A stretch of DNA of 64,000 nt from Micromonospora rosaria (GCF_001567585.1 NZ_LRQV01000013.1:19269-83268); one strand, 5' to 3'. Numbered from the stretch's first letter, positions 23,040 through 32,927 are shown. Numbers and translations are program-made. Notes: a model not told the origin generated them from the sequence alone.

Positions 23040-25301
23040 ATGAGAGGCAGACCCAGCACACGGCCGCGCCGGGCCCGGACGACCACCACCGCGCTGGTTG
23101 CCCTCGGAGTGCTCCTGACGGCACCGTGGGTGGCCGGACCCGCCACCGCCGCGCCGGCGGACCCGGAACCGGACGCGCCCGCCGCCACGGTGGCCGCCCG
23201 CCGGGCCGACGCGGCGCGGTCGGCCGCGGTCGACGCCCGCCGGACCGGTCGGCCGGTCGTCGTGCCGGACGCGACCACCGCGACCTCGATCACCAGGGCG
23301 ACCCCGGACGGCAGGCTGGTCACCGAGCTCACCACCGCGCCGGTCCGCGTCCGCCGGGCGGACGGGTCGTGGCGACCGGCCCGGCCGTCGGCGCACACGG
23401 GGCCCGTCGCACCGGCCGCAGACCCGGTGGCGCTGCCGGTGGTCGGCGACACCGACGTCAACAGCGTCTTCGACGGGAACAACGCCGACGGCGCGTACCT
23501 CAAGGCCGGCACCGAGGCCGACGGGGAGAAGGCCCGGGTCTACCTGGCGTTCGACACCCGGGGGTTGCAGACGCCGACGAGGGCGGAACTCACCCTGACC
23601 AACGTCGACGCGCCGGGCTGCGGCGCCACGGTCGGCGCGGGCATCCAGGTCCGCCGGGTCACCGACTTCTGGGACCCGGCCGCCCAGACCTGGACCCCGC
23701 AGCCGACCAGCAGCGCCACCGACGCGGTGCTGAGCCGGGAGGGTTCGCAGCTCGGCAGCTGCGGCAGCGGGCGGATGTCCTGGGACGTCACCGGGATCGT
23801 CGCCCAGTGGGCCGCCGGGACCGCCAAGAACCACGGCCTGGTCCTCCAGTCGCCGAGCGAGACGAGGACGGCCAACTATCGGGTCTTCACCTCGTCGGAG
23901 AACACGGAGGACCTGGGCCCGCCGCCGACCCTGACGGTCACCTCGGAGATCCCGACCACCCCCGGCGAGGGGGACGACCCGGCCGACCCCGGTCCCGCGC
24001 CGGCCGACCTGTGGCCGGGCAGCGCGGAGCCCGAGACCGGGTCGTGGGTCACCCGGGGCACGGACGTCACCGAGGACGGGCTGCTCACCGGACGCAGCCA
24101 CAGCGCGGGACAGCGGATCGACCTCACCCAGCCCAACGAGAGCGTGCTCGGCCCGCACTGGCGGTTCGAACCACTCGGCGGCATGCTCGGTCACCGGCTG
24201 AAGGACCACAGCGCGAACGGTTACGTCGAGGTCCGGCTCTCCATCGGCACCCAGTCGGTGCGCTTCGAGGCGGACCCGGCGCGGCCCGGCACCTTCGTCG
24301 CCGAGGACGGCTCGACCGTGGTCCGCGACACCGACGGCGGCTTCACCCAGGGCGGCGCCCCGGACGGCCTGACCTTCCGCTGGCGTCCGGTCGGCGCGGA
24401 CCTGCTCGTCACCGGCATCGGTCACCCCACCTCCGGCACGGTCCTGATCGGGTACGACCCGCAGGGCCGGATCACCCGGATCACCGCACCGACCACCGGC
24501 CAGGAGGACTGCACGGCCTCGGGCGCGCCCGGATGCGCCTCGGCGACCGTCGTCTACGCCGCCACAACCACCGCCACCAGCGCCCAGTTCGGTGACGTGG
24601 CGGGGCAGGTGCAGCGGATCGACCACACCGCCGCCGGCAGCGCCACCCCGGTCACCGTCGTCCGCTACGCGTACGACCAGCTCACGCGGCTCCGGGAGGT
24701 ACGTGACGTGCGCCAGGTCGACGGCTCCCCGGTGCTGGTGTCGGCGTACACCTACGACGCCCGGGGCAACATCGTCCGGTTGAGCACGCCCCAGGAGGGG
24801 GCGTGGACGCTCAGCTACGTCGCGGCGGGGAAGCTCGCCGGCGCCACGAGGGACCCGGCCCTGTCGGCGCTGCCCACCCACTGCACGTACGCCGCGCAGT
24901 ACCTGTTCGGCCAGAACGGCTGCTGGGCCGGCCCGGTGCCGATGCGGTACGGCGGGCCGAAGCTCCAGCCGTCGTGGAAGCGGACGCCGACCCGCAAGGC
25001 CGTCGTCGGGGTCAAGGACGACCACTGCACGTACTCACCCGACCAGCCGAACGGCTTCGACTTCCGCAGTGCCTGCGACGCGCACGACTACGGATACGGG
25101 ATCATCTACCTGAAGACGCCACAGTGGGACAAGTCCAGGAAGGCGTCGGTGGACTCGGTCTTCTACACCATCCTGCGCGACCACACCTGCGCCGCCTACT
25201 CCGTCCGGGTCCGGACCACGTGTCGCAACACCGCCTACAGCTACTACACGGTCGTCCGGGCGACCGGAGGGACGTCGATGAAGTACCGCAGCGAGTACTG
25301 A
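23040..25301 (+). CDS. Secreted YD-repeat protein with C-terminal phospholipase A2 domain
   Basis: This 753-residue protein has a Sec signal (residues 1-~40, ending PATAAPA). Residues ~140-290 form a DNRLRE-type beta domain (ARVYLAFDTRGLQ; VRRVTDFWDP; SWDVTGIVAQWAAG). Residues ~540-610 carry YD/Rhs-like repeats (YAYDQLTRLREV; YTYDARGNIVRL). The last ~120 residues are a prokaryotic phospholipase A2: DHCTYSPDQPNGFDFRSAC followed by catalytic His682-Asp683 in AHDYGYG, with later Cys residues for disulfides. This is the build of a polymorphic toxin with a membrane-attacking tip. The start is ATG 23040 behind AAGGGAG. No immunity gene is recognisable beside it. A plain secreted phospholipase is the alternative. 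Confidence 0.82.
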   Translation: MRGRPSTRPRRARTTTTALVALGVLLTAPWVAGPATAAPADPEPDAPAATVAARRADAARSAAVDARRTGRPVVVPDATTATSITRATPDGRLVTELTTAPVRVRRADGSWRPARPSAHTGPVAPAADPVALPVVGDTDVNSVFDGNNADGAYLKAGTEADGEKARVYLAFDTRGLQTPTRAELTLTNVDAPGCGATVGAGIQVRRVTDFWDPAAQTWTPQPTSSATDAVLSREGSQLGSCGSGRMSWDVTGIVAQWAAGTAKNHGLVLQSPSETRTANYRVFTSSENTEDLGPPPTLTVTSEIPTTPGEGDDPADPGPAPADLWPGSAEPETGSWVTRGTDVTEDGLLTGRSHSAGQRIDLTQPNESVLGPHWRFEPLGGMLGHRLKDHSANGYVEVRLSIGTQSVRFEADPARPGTFVAEDGSTVVRDTDGGFTQGGAPDGLTFRWRPVGADLLVTGIGHPTSGTVLIGYDPQGRITRITAPTTGQEDCTASGAPGCASATVVYAATTTATSAQFGDVAGQVQRIDHTAAGSATPVTVVRYAYDQLTRLREVRDVRQVDGSPVLVSAYTYDARGNIVRLSTPQEGAWTLSYVAAGKLAGATRDPALSALPTHCTYAAQYLFGQNGCWAGPVPMRYGGPKLQPSWKRTPTRKAVVGVKDDHCTYSPDQPNGFDFRSACDAHDYGYGIIYLKTPQWDKSRKASVDSVFYTILRDHTCAAYSVRVRTTCRNTAYSYYTVVRATGGTSMKYRSEY

Positions 25302-25311
25302 GCACCACCCG

Positions 25312-25343
25312 GGTTCCCGTCCGGCGCGTCCCGGGCGGGAACC
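25312..25343 (+). terminator. Hairpin terminator after the PLA2 protein gene
   Basis: GGTTCCCG (25312-25319) pairs with CGGGAACC (25336-25343), and the inner CCGG/CCGG extends the stem after one mismatch. It lies 10 bp after the stop. Confidence 0.55.
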
Positions 25344-25412
25344 GTGGGGCGTCCTCCGGTCACCCTCCGGCACTACCATGGACGTCGACGACGTCTGCGC
25401 CGGAGGATGACC

Positions 25413-28124
25413 GTGTCCCAGCTCAGCCTCGATCCGCCGCGACCCGAAGGGGCCACCACCCCGGCCGAGTACGTCGCCGCGCTCCGCGCGCTGAGACTCT
25501 GGTCCGGCCTGACCTTCCGCCAACTCGCCGCCAAGGCGAGCGCGTCCGGCGACCACCTCGCGGTGAGCACCCTCGCCTCCGTGCTGAGCCGGGCCACGCT
25601 GCCCCGGCGCGAGGTCGTCGCCGGCTTCGTCCGGGCCTGCGGTATGGACGCCCCGACCGTGGCCGCCTGGGTCACCGCCCGCGACGCGCTGCTGGCCCGG
25701 TCCGGGCATCCGGCCGAGCCGGATCCGCCGCCGGAGCACCCGCCGCCGGCACCGACGGTACGGCCCGGCCGGTCGGCGCCCGGCATGCTGCCACCCGACA
25801 TCGCCGACTTCACCGGCCGCGCCGCCCACGTCCGGGCCCTGCGGGACCTGCTCACCCGGCAGGCCGCCCCCGGGCCCGGTCCCGGTGTCCGGGTGGTCGC
25901 CGCGATCTCCGGCATGGGGGGCGTCGGCAAGACCACCCTCGCCCTGCACGTGGCGCACCTGCTCGCCGAGGAGTATCCCGACGGCCAACTCTGGGTCAAC
26001 CTGCGCGACGCGCAGGGCTCCCCGCTGGACCCGGGTGACGTGCTGGCCCGCTTCCTGCGCGCGCTCGGCGTCGACCCCCGTGCCGTCCCCGACGGGCAGA
26101 GCGAACGCGCCGAGATCTACCGCACCCTGCTCGCCGGCCGTCGGGTGCTGGTCGTCCTCGACAACGCCGGCGCCGAACAGCAGATCCGCCCGCTGCTGCC
26201 CGGCGCCCCGACGTGCGCCGTGATCGTCACGAGTCGGCTGCGGCTGACCGGTATCGAGGGCGCCCGCCACATCGAACTGGACCTGTTCACCCCGGACGAG
26301 GCGATCCGGCTGCTCGCCCGGATCACCGACGACGACCGCGTGCTCAGCCGCGTCGACCAGGCCGCCGAGATCGTCGAGTACTGCGGCGGCCTGCCGCTGG
26401 CCGTCCGCATCGCGGGCGCGCGGCTCGCGGCCCGGCCCGCCTGGCGGCTGGCGCACCTGGCGGCGCTGCTCGGCGACGAACGACGGCGGTTGGACCGGCT
26501 GGCCACCGGCGACCTCGCGGTACGGGCCTCGCTGGCGCTGAGCTACCGAGAGCTCGACGAGGAACCGCGGCGGCTGTTCCGCCTGCTCGCCCACTTCGAC
26601 CTGCCCGACTTTCCCACCTGGCTGGCCGCACTGGTGCTGGACTGCCCGTTCGAGCAGGCCGCCGAGCACGTCGAGACGCTGGTCGACGCCCAACTGCTCA
26701 CCGTCGCCGGCGCCGACGCCGCCGACCAGGTCCGGTACCGCTTCCACGACCTGGTCCGGCTCTTCGCGGTCGAGTCCGCCGCCGACGACTCGGAGGAGGC
26801 CGTCACCCAGGCCCTCGTGCGCGGGTTCGGTGGGTGGATCGTGCTCGCCGAGCGGCTGGTCCCCGCGATCCCCGGGCCGTGTTTCGCCCTCATCTCCAGT
26901 CCCGCGCCGCGCCCGACGATCGACTGGGCGTGGGAGTACCTGCGCGACGTCGACCCGCTGCGCTGGTTCGACGCCGAACGCGCCGCGATGGTGGCGGCCA
27001 CCCGGCAGGCCTGCCGGCTCGGCCTGGCCGACCTCGCCGTCGACCTCGCCGGCCGGCTCGAGAAGTACTTCGACCTGCGCGGCATGTACGCGGACTGGGC
27101 GAGTCTCGACACCGAGGTGCTGGCGGTCTGCCGGCAGGCCGGCAACCTGCTCGGCGAGGCCGTCATGCGCCGTGGCCTGATCGACGTGCTCACCTGGAGC
27201 GCCGACACCGGTGACGGGGCCGCGATGGCCCAACTGCACGCCGACTCGGTCCGGCTGCTGGAGATGTTCGACGCCCTCGGCCACGATCCGGGCAGTTCGG
27301 ACGCGGCCGTGATGTGCTCCTGGGCGTTGACGGCGGCCGGGTCCTACCCGGAGGCGGTCACCATGGCCGAGCGGGCGCTACGGCTCGCCACCCGGTCCGG
27401 ACACCTCGGTGGCGAGGCCCGCGCCCACCTGGCGCTGGCGGTGGCCACCTTCGAACAGGGGCAGGTCGACACCGCCACCACCCACACCGCCGCCGCGCTC
27501 GACCGGGCCCGACAACTGGGCAACCCCCGGTGGGAGGCGACCGCGTTGCAGTTCTCCGGCATCGGTCACCGGGAGCTGGGCAACCTCGACGAGAGCCACC
27601 GGCTGCTCACCGAGTCCCTCCGGATCTCCCGCGCCTACCGGGACGACTACACCGCGGCGCTGACCCTGCTGGCCCTGGCCCACCTGCACTTCACACGGGG
27701 TGACCCGGGCGCGCGGGAGGCCGCCGAGATGGCGTTGGCGCTCAGCCGCGAGTACCACATGGTCCACCACCTGGCCGAGGCGCTCCAACTGCTCGGCGAG
27801 ATCGAGCTGGCCGAGGGCCGGCCCGCCCGGGCGGTACCACACCTGGAGGAGTCCGTGTCGCTGTGGCGTACCCGGGGCTGGCTCTCCTTCCAGGCCGCGA
27901 CGCTGACCAGCCTGGGTCGGGCCCGCCTCGACGCCGACCCGCAGGGCGCGCGGGACGCCTTCCAGGAGGCGCATGCGCTCCTCACCCGACTCGGCCGGAC
28001 GGACCAGGCCGCGCGGTTGGTGGGGCTGATCGACGCGGCGGCCCGGGCCCACGCGGAGGGCCCGTCCGGCCGGCGCGAGCCGGCCGGCGACGGTGCGCAC
28101 GACCCGGCCGGCGGCGATACATAG
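25413..28124 (+). CDS. HTH/NB-ARC/TPR signal-transducing ATPase (STAND regulator)
   Basis: This 903-residue protein has an N-terminal XRE-like helix-turn-helix (residues ~14-75; LTFRQLAAKASASGDHLAVSTLASVLSRATLP) and a Pro-rich linker. The NB-ARC ATPase has P-loop GMGGVGKTT (~167), Walker B VLVVLDNA and GLPLAVRIAG. From ~560 to 870 there are TPR helices (EARAHLALAVATFEQGQ; RELGNLDESHRLLTESLRIS). It is AfsR/SARP-like but lacks the SARP DNA-binding part. GTG 25413 is preferred because GGAGG (25402-25406) is six bases upstream; ATG 25407 would abut that RBS. Its role is probably ligand-gated transcriptional control; the target is unknown. Confidence 0.85.
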   Translation: MSQLSLDPPRPEGATTPAEYVAALRALRLWSGLTFRQLAAKASASGDHLAVSTLASVLSRATLPRREVVAGFVRACGMDAPTVAAWVTARDALLARSGHPAEPDPPPEHPPPAPTVRPGRSAPGMLPPDIADFTGRAAHVRALRDLLTRQAAPGPGPGVRVVAAISGMGGVGKTTLALHVAHLLAEEYPDGQLWVNLRDAQGSPLDPGDVLARFLRALGVDPRAVPDGQSERAEIYRTLLAGRRVLVVLDNAGAEQQIRPLLPGAPTCAVIVTSRLRLTGIEGARHIELDLFTPDEAIRLLARITDDDRVLSRVDQAAEIVEYCGGLPLAVRIAGARLAARPAWRLAHLAALLGDERRRLDRLATGDLAVRASLALSYRELDEEPRRLFRLLAHFDLPDFPTWLAALVLDCPFEQAAEHVETLVDAQLLTVAGADAADQVRYRFHDLVRLFAVESAADDSEEAVTQALVRGFGGWIVLAERLVPAIPGPCFALISSPAPRPTIDWAWEYLRDVDPLRWFDAERAAMVAATRQACRLGLADLAVDLAGRLEKYFDLRGMYADWASLDTEVLAVCRQAGNLLGEAVMRRGLIDVLTWSADTGDGAAMAQLHADSVRLLEMFDALGHDPGSSDAAVMCSWALTAAGSYPEAVTMAERALRLATRSGHLGGEARAHLALAVATFEQGQVDTATTHTAAALDRARQLGNPRWEATALQFSGIGHRELGNLDESHRLLTESLRISRAYRDDYTAALTLLALAHLHFTRGDPGAREAAEMALALSREYHMVHHLAEALQLLGEIELAEGRPARAVPHLEESVSLWRTRGWLSFQAATLTSLGRARLDADPQGARDAFQEAHALLTRLGRTDQAARLVGLIDAAARAHAEGPSGRREPAGDGAHDPAGGDT

Positions 28125-28150
28125 GAGAACACCGGATTCGCCGGGACCTG

Positions 28151-28166
28151 CGACGCCCTAGCGTCG
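28151..28166 (+). promoter_or_regulatory. Leaderless promoter within a palindrome
   Basis: CGACGC-CCTA-GCGTCG is a perfect 6-bp inverted repeat. Its centre holds the -10 element TAGCGT (28159-28164), six bases before ATG 28171. A regulator bound here would block the promoter. Confidence 0.45.
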
Positions 28167-28170
28167 GAGC

Positions 28171-29688
28171 ATGACCAGAGCTGCGGTGTGGCGCGGGCGA
28201 GCCGGTGGCGCGGGCGGCCCGGCCCGCCGCCGACCCGCCGGCGTCACGGCGCTGACCTGCCTCGTCGTGCTGTCCACCGGCTGCGGCGCCATCGACCTCG
28301 GCGGCTCCGCCGCCGACGACGACCGGTACGGGTTCGGCCCGAGGCCGGACGACTCCGTCGTGTACCAGCCGGACGTGGTGCTCGTCGACGGGGGCAGCCG
28401 GGCCATCCGCTCGGTCAGTGCGGACGGGTTCACGTACGTGGTCGACGGCGACGCGCGGGGCGTGGACGACCTGCGCCCCGGCCGGATCATGTTCGCCACG
28501 AGCGAGGCGGTCGGCCGGGTGGTACGGGTCGACCGCTCGGGCGGCGACGCGGCGATCACGCTGGCCCCGGTACGCCTGACCGACGTGGTCCGGGACGGTC
28601 ACTTCGCCGTCGACCAGGCGCTCGACCTGGAGTCGCAGGCCTTCGGCGCGCTGCCGTCCCTGCTCGGCGAGACCGTCGAGGAGACCCCCGCCGGGGCCAC
28701 CCCGGCGGTACCGGACGCCGGACAGGCGACCGGGATCGGCACGAACGCGATCGGGCTTCCCGATCTGCGGCTCGCCGCGCCACCGATCGTCCTCGCCCCC
28801 GCCCGCGCCCCGGCGGCCGACCCGGCGGCCAGGAGCATCGACCGGAAGATCGGCGCCTGGGCCGTCACCGCGTACAAGGACAGCGGGAAGCTGGGCCTGA
28901 CCGCCCAGCACGGGACGGCCGTGTCCCGACTCAAGGTCGACTTCGACATCCGGTTGCTCGTCCGCGACCTGCGGGTGTCGGGCGACATCCGGGTGACCGA
29001 CGGCGTGATCCCGCACCCGAGGTTCCGCGTCGACGGGATCGAGGCGCTGGCCGTCACCATCGCGGCGGGTGCCGAGGGCGGGCTGAGCGACAACAAGAAG
29101 GCGAAGATCGAGCTCCCGATCGAGGTGAAGCAGCCCATCGTCATCGGCGGTTTCCCGGCGACCCTCAAGCAGACCTTCACGTTCCTCGTGCAGACGGCGT
29201 TCACCGCGAAGAACGGCAACATCTCCGCCACCGGCCGCTGGGGACTCGACGGTCCGATCGGGTACGACGGCTCCGCCGTCCTGACGCCCGCCTTCTCGGT
29301 GCAGGAGAGCATCATGCAGTCGCTGCGGGGCGTGTCGATCGGCGTCGAGGGCATCGTGGTGGCCGCAGAGTTCCGGTTCGGCCTCCTGCTCGGCCTGCCG
29401 GTCGCGGGCGCCGGGCCGTTCGTCGGCGTGGTGGCCTCGCTCGGCCTGACCAACGGCTCGGCGGCGGGTCGGGTGGGGCTGCCGCTGGCCGGCCCGGCGG
29501 CGAAGTGCCGGGGCTCCACGCTCGTGCTCACCGTCCGGGCCGGCGAGGGGATCAGTCTGTCCAGGACCTTGTCGGAGGCGATCGAAGAGGTGCTGAAGGT
29601 CAGCATCCCGGCGGAGGCCGCTTCCCTCAGCAAGGACATCGTCAACCGCAGCGTCGTCGAACCCGACGTACCGCTCTGTCAGGGCTGA
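28171..29688 (+). CDS. Putative lipoprotein of unknown function
   Basis: This 505-residue protein has a long Arg-rich N-terminus, a hydrophobic stretch and the lipobox LSTGC (Cys ~38). The mature part has an Asp/Pro-rich start, a middle region predicted as beta-rich (VDFDIRLLVRDLRVSGDIRVTDGVI; KIELPIEVKQPIVIGGFPATLKQTFTFLVQ), and a glycine-rich segment (FRFGLLLGLPVAGAGPFVGVVASLG). Two late Cys (AKCRG; PLCQG) may form a disulfide. I do not recognise the family. The start has no RBS and follows a -10 element by six bases. It is transcribed alone and converges on the GH3 gene with a strong hairpin between. Confidence 0.75.
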   Translation: MTRAAVWRGRAGGAGGPARRRPAGVTALTCLVVLSTGCGAIDLGGSAADDDRYGFGPRPDDSVVYQPDVVLVDGGSRAIRSVSADGFTYVVDGDARGVDDLRPGRIMFATSEAVGRVVRVDRSGGDAAITLAPVRLTDVVRDGHFAVDQALDLESQAFGALPSLLGETVEETPAGATPAVPDAGQATGIGTNAIGLPDLRLAAPPIVLAPARAPAADPAARSIDRKIGAWAVTAYKDSGKLGLTAQHGTAVSRLKVDFDIRLLVRDLRVSGDIRVTDGVIPHPRFRVDGIEALAVTIAAGAEGGLSDNKKAKIELPIEVKQPIVIGGFPATLKQTFTFLVQTAFTAKNGNISATGRWGLDGPIGYDGSAVLTPAFSVQESIMQSLRGVSIGVEGIVVAAEFRFGLLLGLPVAGAGPFVGVVASLGLTNGSAAGRVGLPLAGPAAKCRGSTLVLTVRAGEGISLSRTLSEAIEEVLKVSIPAEAASLSKDIVNRSVVEPDVPLCQG

Positions 29689-29760
29689 GCCCACCCGCCC
29701 CGCTCCGCAGGCTCCCGCCGGCCCGCCGCCCTGCCGGTGAGGTCCGTCCCGCAGCGGCGC

Positions 29761-29789
29761 GCGGCGCCCCACACCCCGTGGGGCGCCGC
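29761..29789. terminator. Bidirectional hairpin terminator
   Basis: Perfect 12-bp arms GCGGCGCCCCAC (29761-29772) and GTGGGGCGCCGC (29778-29789) with a 5-nt loop, between the converging lipoprotein and GH3 genes. Confidence 0.7.
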
Positions 29790-29855
29790 CGCCCGCAGTC
29801 CACCCGCGCCGTCGTGGCACCGGCCCGTGCGGCGGGCCGGGTCAGGCGCTGCCGG

Positions 29856-32165
29856 TCACGGCGCCGGGGTCACGGCGCCGGGCGTCACGGTGAACGGTGC
29901 CCGCAGCAGGGCCGCGTCCCGGGAGGACGGCCCGACCAGCAGGTCGAAGTCGCCGGGTTCGACGACGCGGCGGCCCCGGCCGTCGACGACGGTGCAGTCG
30001 GCCACCGGGATCTCGATCCGCACCGTGCTGCGCTCCCCCGGCGCCAGGTCGACCTGGCGGAAGCCCTTGAGCTCCTTCTCCGCCCAGCTCGCGGAGGTCA
30101 CCGTGTCGCTCACGTACACCTGGACGGTCTCGCGGACCGGCCGCGACCCGGTGTTGTGGACCGTCACCTCGGCGCGGACGGTCTCCGCCGGCCCCAGCTC
30201 GGCGGAGTCGATCCGCAGGTCGGTGTATTCGACAGTGGTGTACGACAGGCCCTCGCCGAAGGCGAAGGCAGGGCTCTGGGTCAGGTCGGCGTAGCGGGTG
30301 CCGTGCTGGCCACGGATCTGGTTGTAGTAGGTCGGCTGCTGGCCGACGTGGCGGGCGAAGGAGATGGGCAGCCGGCCGCTGGGCTCGACGAGGCCGAGGA
30401 GGAGTTCGGCGACGGCCCGGCCGCCCTGCATGCCCGGGTTCGCCACCCAGAGCAGGGCGGCGGCGGTCAGCGCCGAGTCCGGCAGGACCAACGGCTTGGA
30501 GGCGAGCAGCACGACGACCAGCGGGGTGCCGGTGGCCGCGAGGGCGTCCAGCAGCGCGATCTGACCGCCGACGAGATCGAGCGTGGCGGTGGACTTGCCC
30601 TCGCCGACCAGCTCGATACGGTCGCCGACGACCGCCACCACGTAGTCGGCCGCCTCGGCCGCCGCGACGGCCTCGGCGATCATCGCCTGGTCCGGCGGAC
30701 ACGGTACGACCACCTGCGGGCGGGGTTGGCCGTCGGGGAAGAACGCGCCCTCCGGGTCGGTGTCCAGGGTGAGGATGTCGGCGCCCCGGGCGTACGTCAC
30801 GGTCCACTCCGGCGGGGTGACCGCGCGCAGCCCGTCGAGCACCGTCGTGATCAGCTCGCGGGGCTGGCCGTCGGCGAGCCAGGGCGCCTGGCCGGAGGAG
30901 CCCGCCCAGTCGCCGAGCTGGGTCTGCGCGTCGTCGGCGAGGGGTCCGACGACGGCGACGGTACGCGCGGTGGCGGCCCCGCCACGGGCCCGGCCGGTCC
31001 CGTCGGCGGTCAGCCCGCCCGCGAACGGCAGGACGCCGTCGTTGCGCAGCAGCACCAGTGAGCGCCGGGTGACCTCCAGGTTGAGCGCGGTGTGCGTGGG
31101 GTGGCCGATCACCGCCCGCTGCCGTTCGACGTCCGGGCGGCGGGGGTCCTCGAAGAGGCCCAACTCGAACTTGAGGGTGAGGATGCGGGCGACGGCCGGG
31201 TCCAGGTCGGACTCGGCGAGCAGGCCCTGGTCGATCGCGTCCAGCGCGCCCTGGAAGAACTGCGGCGTGGTCATGACCATGTTGTTGCCGGCCCGGACGG
31301 CCGCCGCGGCGGCGTGCGCGTGGTCCGGCTGGACCTGCTGCTCCCAGACCATCCGGCCGACGTTGTCCCAGTCGGTGACGAGCATGCCGGTGTAGCCCCA
31401 CTCGCCGCGCAGGACGTCGTCGAGCAGCCAGTCGTTGACCGTGATCGGCACCCCGTCGATGGTCTGGTACCCGAGCATGAAGGTCCGGCAGCCCTCCCGG
31501 GCCACCCGCTCGAACGGCGGCAGGAACCAGGCGCGCAGCTTGCGGCGGGAGATGTCCGCCTCGCTCGCGTCGCGCCCGCCCTGGGTCTCCGAGTAGCCGG
31601 CGAAGTGCTTGGCGGTGGCCAGGATCGCCGTCGGGTCGCTCAGGCCCTCGCTCTGGTAGCCCCGCACCATGGCGGAGGCGTACTCGCCGATCAGGAAGGG
31701 GTCCTCGCCGAAGGTCTCGTCGACCCGGCCCCAGCGCAGGTCCCGGGCGATGCACAGCACCGGGGAGAAGGTCCAGTGCACGCCGGTGGTGGAGACCTCG
31801 ACCGCGGTGACCCGGGCGACCCGTTCGACCAGGTCCGGGGACCAGGTGGCAGCCATCCCGAGCTGGGTCGGGAAGATCGTCGCGCCCCGGAAGAACGAGT
31901 GCCCGTGGATGCAGTCCTCGCCCACCAGCAGCGGGATCCGCAGCCTCGTCCGGGCGGTCAGGTCGTGGGCCTCGCGCAGGCCGTCCGGCGAGGTGTGCAG
32001 GATGGAGCCGACGTGCGTGGCCAGGATGTGGTCGGCCAGGTCGCCGCCGGCGTCGAGCTGCATCATCTGCCCGACCTTCTCCGCCGGGCTCATGCGGGCC
32101 AGCAGGTCGGCGACCCGCTCCGCGACGGGACGGGTCGGGTCGAGATAGGGCAGGTCGTGGGTCAT
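29856..32165 (-). CDS. Glycoside hydrolase family 3 beta-glycosidase (BglX-like)
   Basis: This 769-residue GH3 enzyme has an N-terminal TIM barrel (~1-330) with substrate-binding KHFAGYSETQGGRD and nucleophile Asp265 in MLVTDWDN. The alpha/beta sandwich follows (~350-600), and a C-terminal fibronectin-III-like domain (~640-769; ETVRAEVTVHNTGSRPVRETVQVYV). No signal peptide is seen from ATG 32165, so it is probably cytoplasmic and hydrolyses imported oligosaccharides, most likely beta-glucosides or xylosides. A longer start at 32258 would add a non-conserved tail. The last residues come from a short GTCACGGCGCCGGG-type duplication at 29855-29888. Confidence 0.9.
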   Translation of the reverse strand: MTHDLPYLDPTRPVAERVADLLARMSPAEKVGQMMQLDAGGDLADHILATHVGSILHTSPDGLREAHDLTARTRLRIPLLVGEDCIHGHSFFRGATIFPTQLGMAATWSPDLVERVARVTAVEVSTTGVHWTFSPVLCIARDLRWGRVDETFGEDPFLIGEYASAMVRGYQSEGLSDPTAILATAKHFAGYSETQGGRDASEADISRRKLRAWFLPPFERVAREGCRTFMLGYQTIDGVPITVNDWLLDDVLRGEWGYTGMLVTDWDNVGRMVWEQQVQPDHAHAAAAAVRAGNNMVMTTPQFFQGALDAIDQGLLAESDLDPAVARILTLKFELGLFEDPRRPDVERQRAVIGHPTHTALNLEVTRRSLVLLRNDGVLPFAGGLTADGTGRARGGAATARTVAVVGPLADDAQTQLGDWAGSSGQAPWLADGQPRELITTVLDGLRAVTPPEWTVTYARGADILTLDTDPEGAFFPDGQPRPQVVVPCPPDQAMIAEAVAAAEAADYVVAVVGDRIELVGEGKSTATLDLVGGQIALLDALAATGTPLVVVLLASKPLVLPDSALTAAALLWVANPGMQGGRAVAELLLGLVEPSGRLPISFARHVGQQPTYYNQIRGQHGTRYADLTQSPAFAFGEGLSYTTVEYTDLRIDSAELGPAETVRAEVTVHNTGSRPVRETVQVYVSDTVTSASWAEKELKGFRQVDLAPGERSTVRIEIPVADCTVVDGRGRRVVEPGDFDLLVGPSSRDAALLRAPFTVTPGAVTPAP

Positions 32166-32321
32166 GTCCGCGCTCTCGTGTCGGGGGACGCCGTCCCGTC
32201 CGTGGTCACGTACCGGCATTCTGGTCGCCGTGGTGTCCCGTCGGCAACACGCGTCCACCCATCGCCGCCGATCGCCCGACGCTGCCCGGAGGTGGGCCGG
32301 TGGTCGACGGGGGCGGAGCGG

Positions 32322-32927
32322 TCAGCGGTGGCGGGTGAGGTAGGCGCGGGCCTTGGCGCGGTTGCCGCAGACTGCCATGCTGCACCAGCGGCGGCGCCCC
32401 CGGGTGTCGAGGAAGAGCCATCCACAGTCGTCGCCGGGGCAGGCCCGCACCCGGGCCCGGTCGGGCGTGCCGAGCAGGTCGGCGGCGGCCCGGGCGCAGG
32501 CGAGCAGCGGCAGCGCCAGCCCCGCGTCCTCGGGCAGCGTCCACCGGGCGACGCCCGCCGCGTCGGCCCGCAGCCGCGCGGTGGCGGCGGCGCGTTCGGC
32601 GTACCGGGCGACGACCCGGAAGGCGGCGTCCGCGCCCGGGTCGAGCAGGACGACGTACAGGGCCGCCCGCAGGTCCCGGGTCTCGGCGAGGACCTCGACG
32701 GCCTCGTCGGGCCGGTCCCGGGCCGCCGCCCGGAGCCGGTCCGTCACGACGGCGTCGAGCAGGCCGGCGTGCCGGGCCCAGACGGCGAGCCGCTGGTAGT
32801 CGCGCAGCCACTCCCGGTGCGGCTCCGGGGGCGCGTCCCAGCCGGCCCAGGTGTTGCAGAGTTCCAGCCCGGGATGCCCGGCGAGCAGCACCGGCATCGG
32901 GTACCCGTCCACCTCGACCCAGTGCAT
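32322..32927 (-). CDS. ABATE/CGNR zinc-finger protein, putative transcriptional regulator
   Basis: This 201-residue protein has an N-terminal ABATE domain (GHPGLELCNTWAGWDAPPEPHREWLRDYQRLAVWA). A C-terminal CGNR zinc finger follows: RVRACPGDDCGWLFLDTRGRRRWCSMAVCGNRAKARAYLTRHR, with Cys-x4-Cys and Cys-x3-Cys zinc ligands and the CGNR motif. Such proteins are thought to be actinobacterial stress or antibiotic-linked regulators. The start is ATG 32927; earlier ATGs add non-conserved residues. It is divergent from a secreted-protein gene over a strong inverted repeat, which suggests autoregulation. Confidence 0.88.
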   Translation of the reverse strand: MHWVEVDGYPMPVLLAGHPGLELCNTWAGWDAPPEPHREWLRDYQRLAVWARHAGLLDAVVTDRLRAAARDRPDEAVEVLAETRDLRAALYVVLLDPGADAAFRVVARYAERAAATARLRADAAGVARWTLPEDAGLALPLLACARAAADLLGTPDRARVRACPGDDCGWLFLDTRGRRRWCSMAVCGNRAKARAYLTRHR

